64,000 bases of DNA from Microglena sp. YARC (taxonomy: Eukaryota > Chlorophyta > Chlorophyceae > Chlamydomonadales > Chlamydomonadaceae). The position numbers and the translations under genes are program-made. The notes beneath the pieces are model-generated. The model made no database searches, was not told the DNA's origin, and saw only the letters and a list, made by a program, of their open reading frames with translations. Location: positions 20,559,129-20,623,128 of the forward strand of contig CM039463.1 of the NCBI GenBank assembly GCA_022414725.1, given 5' to 3'. Shown here in pieces: positions 56,388 through 64,000 of this stretch (positions are counted from its first letter, which is position 1; every line of letters begins with the position of its first letter).

Positions 56388-56482
56388 ATGTTTGAAGTAG
56401 TCGTGCACCATGATAGAAACCTCTGTGACGCGTTGTCTGGAGGGAGACGAACTAACATCTGGTAGTAGGAGGGGTCCAGCAC
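56388..56482 (-). CDS. Exon of unrecognised gene (SYYQM ... MVHDYFKH)
   Basis: Acceptor ATACCACAG then VLDPSYYQMLVRLPPD, and after a one-base shift VTEVSIMVHDYFKH up to donor CAT|GTGAGT. 95 bases as read; the original was probably 96. The 5' part with its acceptor is repeated at about 56,575-56,620, 56,740-56,775 and 56,880-56,930, and inverted at 61,683. Protein-like, family unknown. Confidence 0.45.
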
Positions 56483-56517
56483 CTGTGGTATATGTCAGGT
56501 GGCAGGGTCAGAGGAGG

Positions 56518-57150
<633 letters not shown>

Positions 57151-57240
57151 TGCAATTTTGCTGGCACAAATAAATAAATTGTACGTCTTATTGTGAGGCG
57201 TGAGGTTGAGGGGGCCAGCCCGTTTGCTTGCACATGTGGT

Positions 57241-57608
57241 ATGTGAGGTGGCAGGGTCAGGGTCACAGTGTGGAGTGAGTGGTGGGGTCGGTATGGTTAG
57301 TACGGCTTGTATGTGAGGTGGCAGGGTCAGGGCCACAGTGTGGAGTGAGTGGTGGGGAAAGTTGGAGGGGTCAAACAACTACATGGTAAATGAGTTATTT
57401 AGGTCAAAAAGGGTAAACGAATTATTTAGGTCAACAAGACTATCGGTCAAGGGTCGGTATCTTCCACCGACCCTAAGTGTGCCTACTCGTTTGTAGAGTG
57501 GCACGCCATTCGAACTGAATCCTCGACGTCGCTGGTTTGTGTCGGGAGACTCGCCTATTGGGGAGAAAACCCTTCTACATTCAAAAACAAAAGTAAAAAG
57601 ATCCCTAG
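57241..57608. other. No gene seen; diverged GGCAGGGTCAGGG repeats
   Basis: Two copies of TGTGAGGTGGCAGGGTCAGG with GTGTGGAGTGAGTGGTGGGG, then unique DNA. Matches the start of the contig after the second gap. Confidence 0.5.
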
Positions 57609-58556
57609 GACTGACCTGAGTGGGCATGGTCCTTTCCAGGGTGGGGTAGGGTGGGGGTGGGTGGGATGGGGTCCGTACGATGGGCTCACTGCCCTAGTCA
57701 AGCTGACAACGCACATATCACACAGCCAACCCAATGCCTAACAAATGCCTATCAGTGATATACAATGGTCTTGTGGTAGACCGATCGCTTGAGGACGAAG
57801 AGTCGGGGGTTCGACTCCCCCTTTGGTCGCTCTTGCGTTGCAGGTCGTCGTCAACCGCGATGGTAGCTTGTCCAGTTGAGGTAGGAGACCGCTCCCATCC
57901 GTGTACGACGGGCTCCCTGAACATCCACACGCCCCACCAGGCGTTATCATTACCTTTTGCCTAACAAACCACGATACATGAATCTGCACACACAACCCCG
58001 AACCACAAACAATACCAAAAAGCCAGCTGATCGGGGGAGACCATGTCTAGTTCCTAGGACTTGACCTGAGTAGCATGGTCCCACTCCAGGGTGAGGGTCC
58101 AGGGTGGGGTAGGTGGGGAGGGGGAGGTCCGTACGACGGGCTCACTGCCCTGTCAAGCCGACAACGTTGGGCACAACATCACACGGCCACCCAATGCCTA
58201 CCGAAGCACGCTACAGGCAATCTGCAAACACAGACCCCCAAGCCCACAAAAAGACCCAAAGCCAGCTGATCAGGGCGGATCTTCTAGTTCCAAGGACTGA
58301 CCTGAGTGGCATGGTCCATTGGCATGGACTTGCCCAACCTTACATAATAAAGATGGTTCTAGAATATGCAGAGGGGCATTATATTGATCAGGTCAACAGG
58401 CCTATCTATCTTCTCTAGGACTGACGTCTGAGTGGCATGAGTCCCCGTTGGCATGGACTTGCCCAACCTTACATAACCAAGATAGTTCTAGACTATGCAG
58501 AGGGGCATTATATTGATCCAGGTCAACAAGCTATTCTATCTGCCCTAGGGACTGAC
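57609..58556 (-). repeat. Five duplicated exon-end/donor junctions with introns
   Basis: Minus-strand GGACCATGCCACTCAG followed by GTCAGTCC occurs, with variants, near 57,612, 58,067, 58,302, 58,428 and 58,555. The last two units are clean tandem copies of about 128 bp; the first two share a longer downstream region (CGTACGACGGGCTCACTGCC). Confidence 0.82.
57762..57835 (+). other. tRNA-like sequence (degenerate)
   Basis: D-arm-like GGTCTTGTGGTAGACC, and a perfect T-arm GGGGGTTCGACTCCCCC followed by TTTGGTC. The 5' acceptor strand does not pair. A tRNA pseudogene or SINE head. Confidence 0.45.
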
Positions 58557-58619
58557 CTGAGTGGCATTGGTCCCGCTCCAGGTTCCCAAGCATCTTCTTG
58601 AACGTCTCAGTGATCTCCG
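58557..58619 (-). pseudogene. Damaged copy of candidate exon 1,079-1,138
   Basis: Same start CGGAGATCAC and same end CCACTCAG, but 63 rather than 60 bases with internal indels and substitutions (acceptor TTTCCAAG). Confidence 0.5.
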
Positions 58620-58639
58620 CTTGGAAACAGGGAGTCGGG

Positions 58640-59110
58640 TAGCGGCCGACATTGCCTGGCCCTCTCAGGAAGGATGTGAGTTGACCTCGTCGCTGGGCGC
58701 TTCTCTTGAGCTGCCTACGTTTGTGAATGTTTGTGTTTTGTGTGCAGGCTTATACACATGCCTTGCCTGGCCCATCTCAGGAAGGGTGTGAGCTGACCTC
58801 CTGATGCTGGCGCTTATCTCTTGAGCTGCCTACGTTTGTGTGAGTGTTTTGTGCTTTGTGTCAAACTTATGCACAGGCTTTATACCAGTACTTGTTTTGT
58901 GCTCCTCGCAGAAAGGACCTAATTTCTGATCTCCAAGCTGGCGCTTCTCTTGTCTTCTATCTCTTCGCCGACGTTCTGTGGCGAGTGTTGTGTTTTGTGT
59001 CCAGGCTTTACATGTAGCTTGCTGGCCCTGTTCAGGAAGGGCGTGAAAGCTGACGCTCGATGCTGGCACTTCTCTTTGTGCCGCCTTAACGTTTTGTGGC
59101 GGGATGAGTG
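58640..59110. repeat. Four diverged units of about 110 bp
   Basis: Each unit holds AGGAAGGGTGTGAGCTGACC, GCTGGCGCTTCTCTTGAG and TTTTGTGT-CAGGCTT. Inverted counterpart at 650-1,060. Confidence 0.85.
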
Positions 59111-59149
59111 TTTTGGGTGTCTTACCGGCTTTCAATCTTCGCGCATTGC

Positions 59150-59571
59150 TTGTCTACACAGACAACGTATCCCCCCCCCGCCCGCCCCCCCTCCAACGAC
59201 CGCCACCCCCCCCACGCCGCACCAGGCCACCCAAACATCCCACCCAACCCAAACAGCACGTCTACCACTCTCCCATGCAAGTGTTATACCCAGCCCAAAC
59301 GCTTCTATCTGCAATCAGCATTGTTATCTACACAGACAAGTATCCCCCACCCACCCACCCAAGGCACCACTACTCCCTATGCAAGTTTACAATCAGGCCA
59401 CCGCTTTATTCGGCACAAGGCATGTTGTCTCACATACTATTTACCCCCCCAGCCCACCTCCACGCCGCCTCCTAAGCTACACGCACCCAAACACACGACT
59501 ACCACTCTCCTATGCGAAGAGGCATAATCAGACTCACCGCTTCAATCTGGCCAGCATTGTAGTCTAACATA
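59150..59571. repeat. Diverged units of about 120 bp to the contig end
   Basis: CACTCTCCCATGCAAG and CACCGCTTCAATCTGGCCAG blocks separated by C-rich DNA; inverted counterpart at 1-600. Confidence 0.8.
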
Positions 59572-60571
59572 NNNNNNNNNNNNNNNNNNNNNNNNNNNNN
59601 NNNNNNNNNNNNNNNNNNNNNNNNNNNNNNNNNNNNNNNNNNNNNNNNNNNNNNNNNNNNNNNNNNNNNNNNNNNNNNNNNNNNNNNNNNNNNNNNNNNN
59701 NNNNNNNNNNNNNNNNNNNNNNNNNNNNNNNNNNNNNNNNNNNNNNNNNNNNNNNNNNNNNNNNNNNNNNNNNNNNNNNNNNNNNNNNNNNNNNNNNNNN
59801 NNNNNNNNNNNNNNNNNNNNNNNNNNNNNNNNNNNNNNNNNNNNNNNNNNNNNNNNNNNNNNNNNNNNNNNNNNNNNNNNNNNNNNNNNNNNNNNNNNNN
59901 NNNNNNNNNNNNNNNNNNNNNNNNNNNNNNNNNNNNNNNNNNNNNNNNNNNNNNNNNNNNNNNNNNNNNNNNNNNNNNNNNNNNNNNNNNNNNNNNNNNN
60001 NNNNNNNNNNNNNNNNNNNNNNNNNNNNNNNNNNNNNNNNNNNNNNNNNNNNNNNNNNNNNNNNNNNNNNNNNNNNNNNNNNNNNNNNNNNNNNNNNNNN
60101 NNNNNNNNNNNNNNNNNNNNNNNNNNNNNNNNNNNNNNNNNNNNNNNNNNNNNNNNNNNNNNNNNNNNNNNNNNNNNNNNNNNNNNNNNNNNNNNNNNNN
60201 NNNNNNNNNNNNNNNNNNNNNNNNNNNNNNNNNNNNNNNNNNNNNNNNNNNNNNNNNNNNNNNNNNNNNNNNNNNNNNNNNNNNNNNNNNNNNNNNNNNN
60301 NNNNNNNNNNNNNNNNNNNNNNNNNNNNNNNNNNNNNNNNNNNNNNNNNNNNNNNNNNNNNNNNNNNNNNNNNNNNNNNNNNNNNNNNNNNNNNNNNNNN
60401 NNNNNNNNNNNNNNNNNNNNNNNNNNNNNNNNNNNNNNNNNNNNNNNNNNNNNNNNNNNNNNNNNNNNNNNNNNNNNNNNNNNNNNNNNNNNNNNNNNNN
60501 NNNNNNNNNNNNNNNNNNNNNNNNNNNNNNNNNNNNNNNNNNNNNNNNNNNNNNNNNNNNNNNNNNNNNNN
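59572..60571. other. Assembly gap, exactly 1,000 N
   Basis: Second placeholder gap. Confidence 0.99.
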
Positions 60572-61682
60572 GAGGGGAAGCATGAACACTCTGCCACCGC
60601 TCAGCATACAAGCCGTACTACCATGGACGCGATCCCACCGGAGACAGGTCACCTCGCACACTGGTGGACGCGGGCTGACCACCTGCCACCGGGGGTCGAC
60701 ATGACCAGCATGTGCAAGGCGAAACTGGGCTGGCCCCCTCAACCTCACGCCTCAAAAGAGAGGGGGAACGTACAGAATGTGGGAGTGTATGGTGGCAGGG
60801 CAAAAGTGTGCAGCGGCCCCAGCGTCCGTGCGCGTCGTCTCTCGCGGGCGGGTCGTCGTCATCGGGTCTCCGCGGGTCCTCTCGGGGTCCGCTGGCGCTC
60901 AGTTCTCGCGTCGTCTCTCGGTCTTCGGTCTGCTCGAGGGGGCTCTCTCACACACACATCAGGCAGGGGGGGGCGAGCACACACACAGAGCGGCACGACG
61001 GACAGGCGAGAGGCGCGGGGCGGCGAGCGGGGATCTGGCAATGTGGGGATCAGGCATATCTTAACCGGTGTGTCGGGGGTGGGGGGGGCATTGAGTTCAG
61101 GCTAGAGCGCAGATCCGCGGAGATCTCTATAAACCATATGACCTTGCTATCGTGTGTGTGTGTGTGCGTGTCACGCGGGAGAGCGACCGGGCGAGCCCGT
61201 GACGGCACGTGCGAGGCGGGGGGGGCAACACTGGGCGGCATTGCAACACCACTGCACTTGCATGCACGCTCCGACCCATAGTTGCCTTGCGAGCCACTGC
61301 CCTCAGAGGCGGGAGAATGGAGGACGACAGATTCCACCAAGTCATAACCATAGGTGCTTTGCAACCCCCTGCCTACCTTCTTCTTCACACCAATAATTAC
61401 CAAGCACTCACATCAATCCCTGACCCGCCACCTGTGACCCCTGAACCACCACACTGTGACCCTGACTCTGCCACATCATACCACCTCATAACCAACACCA
61501 ACCAATCCCACGCATACCACCGCACCCCTCCTACTACCAATTTCTCTCTCTCTCTCCTCTCTCCCTCTCTCTCTCTCCCTCTCCTCCTCTCTCTCTCCTC
61601 TCTCTCTCCTCTCTCTCTCTCTCTCTCCCCTCTCTCTCTTTCTCTCACCCCTCTCTGACCCTGCCACCTGACAGTACCACAG

Positions 61683-61788
61683 GTGCTGAACCCCTCCTAC
61701 TACCAGATGTTAGTTCCGTCTCCCTCCAGACGAACGCTCACAGATTGGGGTCTATCATGGTGCGCACCGACACTCCAACATGTGACGT
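61683..61788 (+). pseudogene. Copy of the SYYQM exon
   Basis: Acceptor TACCACAG then VLNPSYYQMLVPSPS; several indels destroy the rest. Confidence 0.6.
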
Positions 61789-63100
61789 GCAATCGCACCC
61801 ATCTATACTCTTGTCGTCGCATTGCATATTGTAAATTTCCTCGGTGCGTTATTCGCACTACCGTTGTGCGTAATGCTATGTGGTATTTGGTCGTGTGTAA
61901 TATGATATATTATATCGGGTGATCGAGTTGTATCAGCCATCTATCTCCTTGGTTGTCGAGTAGCTACTCCAATGCTAAGTTCTTGTCTTTGTACGCTGCG
62001 CCAAAACGTGTCCAATGACTACATAAGTGTGAGCGAGGATTGCACGACCTCTGAACCCAATTCCATAGTGCGCGCTCTGAACTGTACCGTGCCCCGGAAT
62101 GACGTATCTCCCTTGCCGATTGGCAGCCGTCGGGATCTCTGGCCTCAGGGTGGTGAAACAGGTGCAGGCTGCCGTTAGGGCTACGCCTGCCCCTAAGGTT
62201 GTGGTAAACCTTCTCGCCGAGGGGGCCGCACCCATGGTACTCGCGCACGGCGCTCAAACCCGCCAACCACTGTGACATCAAACTCAATTAACCAGCTCCA
62301 CACACAACCAGCGCATAAACGACACCCAATAACCAGCACCGTAACCATTCCAAAACCAGCACCAAACCACCCACACCAGATTCTGCCCCAAATATAACTT
62401 AGCACTACCCAAACCTTCAACCTCTACCAAACACTCCTCAAACAGCACCAAACCCCCACCACCCTCAAAAATCAGCGCACCAACCACACCCAAAACCACC
62501 CCAAAAACAGCACAACCATCAAACCCACCCTAAAAACAGCACCAACCACCCAACCATCCTAAAAAACGCACCAAACCACCCCAACCACCCTACAAACAGC
62601 ACCAACCACCCCAACCATTCCCCAAAACAGCACCAAACACCCCAAAAACAGCACCAACCACCTAAAACAGCATCAACCAACCCCAACACCCTAAAAAACA
62701 GCACCAAACCACCCCAAAAACAGCACCAATCTCTACTCTCCAACCACTGCCCATAACAAACAGCATCCAACCAACCTCCAGCCACCTCTAAAACAGCACC
62801 AACCACCAACAGCACCAAAAACAGCACCAAGAGTTAATCCAATGCCCTCTTTTGCTCACCCTTCGACTCTCCCTGCGTGCAACCTCACCCTCGAAAGCTC
62901 GACTCTCTCAACTCTCTCACCCCATACCACCTATTTGACCATACCACTATTTATCTTTGGTCATCCTGAATTGCGTCTATTTGTCCTGCTAGGCTCCTCG
63001 TTTCTCCCCCCCTTCCTTTCTAACAAACCTCTCCTGCTGCACCACCACCTCACAACCTCAAGCCTCAACCCTTCTCCTATCGTACCCCCCACCATCTCAG

Positions 63101-63270
63101 ACCACAGGTTGGACCAACACCATGTTCTTTGGCATCGAATTGCGTCTGTTCATCTTCGAGGCTCTCTCTCTTACTGCACTGATGACCAAGCGAGAACGTT
63201 GCGTGCACATACCGGTGAGCACGTGCATATTCATAACCTATGTGGCAATGCCCAGAATCATGTACTAAAG
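63101..63270 (+). pseudogene. Copy of the transmembrane exon
   Basis: TTGGACCAACACCATGTTCT then FFGIELRLFIFEAL in one frame, then broken by insertions. Two more remnants follow at about 63,350-63,470 and 63,530-63,635, ending with GGTCTTAAG and a donor. Confidence 0.7.
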
Positions 63271-63921
63271 GTGGAGACACCTGTCGCATGTATTGTGTGT
63301 TGTGCTGTCGTGTATGGCTGTGCATGTGCACTCATCTGTACCTTCTGACCCCTCCTTCTCTGCACTGCTGGACATGATGTGTGCGCAAACCCATACCGCT
63401 GCACATGCCATATCTATAACCTATGTGGTCATCCAAAGTTCTAAGGCTGAGAGCCTCTTGCAATGCGTTAGTTGTTTTGTTGATTTCTTCTAATGTGTGT
63501 TTGTCATATATGTTCACCTTTGAGTTACCTTTACGCCTCTCATTCTTCGCACTTGTGGAACATGGAGTCACGCAAAACTACCAGTCACTGCATCGGCACA
63601 TCCTACGCAGTCATCCAGGTCTTAAGGTGATGATGCCTTTGATGCCATCCGCGTGTGTTTGTTGGATGTCTTGATATTTTTGGTTGTAATGCTGTGCATG
63701 TGCATCCCTCTGTGCGTGTAGTTTGTCACGTAAGTGCATGTTCGGCATATGTTGCCTGTCTGTGCATATGCTGTGTATCGTGACCTTGTCTGTGCACCGT
63801 GTTTGCGCCTGTCTGTCGCAATATGTGTGTATGTTTCCTGTCCCGTGCACGTGTTTGCCAGTGTTCTCTATTTTTTTCGGACACAGCTCACCAGATCTGT
63901 GCAAATGCAACACTCCCCCCA

Positions 63922-64000
63922 GAGTCCGGCAGCTGGATATCGGGACCGTGCTGCCCCCGACTCCCCAGGCTCCGCCGGTTTGGCGACTTTCCATCATGCC
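63922..64000 (+). pseudogene. Copy of the last exon, cut by the window end
   Basis: Acceptor CTCCCCCCAG then LDIGTVLPP in frame; later bases show indels against 54,451-54,555. Confidence 0.55.

Larger units (their letters stand above)
60572..64000. repeat. Inverted, degraded copy of 54,451-57,350 (IR-B right arm)
   Basis: Landmarks in reverse order: CTGGCCCCCTCAACCTCACG (60,730) with 57,205; CT tract 61,540-61,640 with GA tracts; SYYQM exon 61,683 with 56,482; GGTGCAGGCTGCCGTTAGGG (62,160) with 56,080; minisatellite 62,300-62,840; transmembrane exon 63,101; last exon 63,922. Divergence is higher than in the psbO arms. Confidence 0.85.

Noticed and set aside
57762..57835. Functional tRNA gene
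   Set aside because: T-arm and D-arm-like parts are good but the acceptor stem does not pair and the anticodon arm is poor.

Overview
Nuclear DNA of a photosynthetic eukaryote, most likely a green alga (perhaps a prasinophyte; the genus cannot be set from this window). The only confidently named host gene is psbO, the nuclear-encoded manganese-stabilising protein of photosystem II. It is interrupted by five GT-AG introns and occurs twice, in opposite orientations. The rest is dominated by LTR retrotransposons, MITE-like DNA elements, minisatellites and long G or C homopolymers. Two runs of exactly 1,000 N (1,419-2,418 and 59,572-60,571) are scaffold gaps, so 2,419-59,571 is a single contig.

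Layout. 1-1,418: tandem repeats and one candidate exon. 2,419-15,294: gene-poor, with low-complexity DNA, inverted MITE-like elements, minisatellites and a 2.4 kb TCTGTGG/CTGT array. 15,295-42,750: left arm of a large inverted duplication. It carries a damaged psbO (minus strand), then a 20.67 kb nested retrotransposon block just upstream of it. 42,750-46,725: spacer. 46,725-52,050: right arm with the better psbO copy (plus strand). 52,130-53,190: two hAT-type MITEs and a tRNA-related SINE-like sequence. 54,450-59,571: exons of an unrecognised multi-exon membrane-protein gene (minus strand) buried in duplicated exon borders. 60,572-64,000: an inverted, more degraded copy of that gene.

Transposon nest. 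A Ty3/gypsy chromovirus (21,660-35,427; TSD CTCAG) inserted 113 bp upstream of the first recognisable psbO ATG of the left copy. A tandem non-autonomous LTR element (three LTRs, two internal regions, 22,908-30,929; TSD ACATT) inserted into its integrase. A Ty1/copia element (35,428-42,321; TSD CACCA) inserted 2 bp inside the outer end of its 5' LTR. The right psbO arm keeps the empty site, so duplication or allelic separation came before these insertions.

Quality. Retroelement LTR pairs are nearly identical, yet their coding regions are full of frameshifts, and psbO exons carry single-base indels. This fits an incompletely polished long-read assembly. The inverted layout, together with the way the two short flanking contigs match consecutive parts of the big contig, raises the possibility that alternative haplotypes were joined. 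I found no clearly new functional system. The strongest novelties are structures inside psbO (an exon-derived intron hairpin and a relic second exon 3), arrays of duplicated splice junctions, and the nested retroelements.
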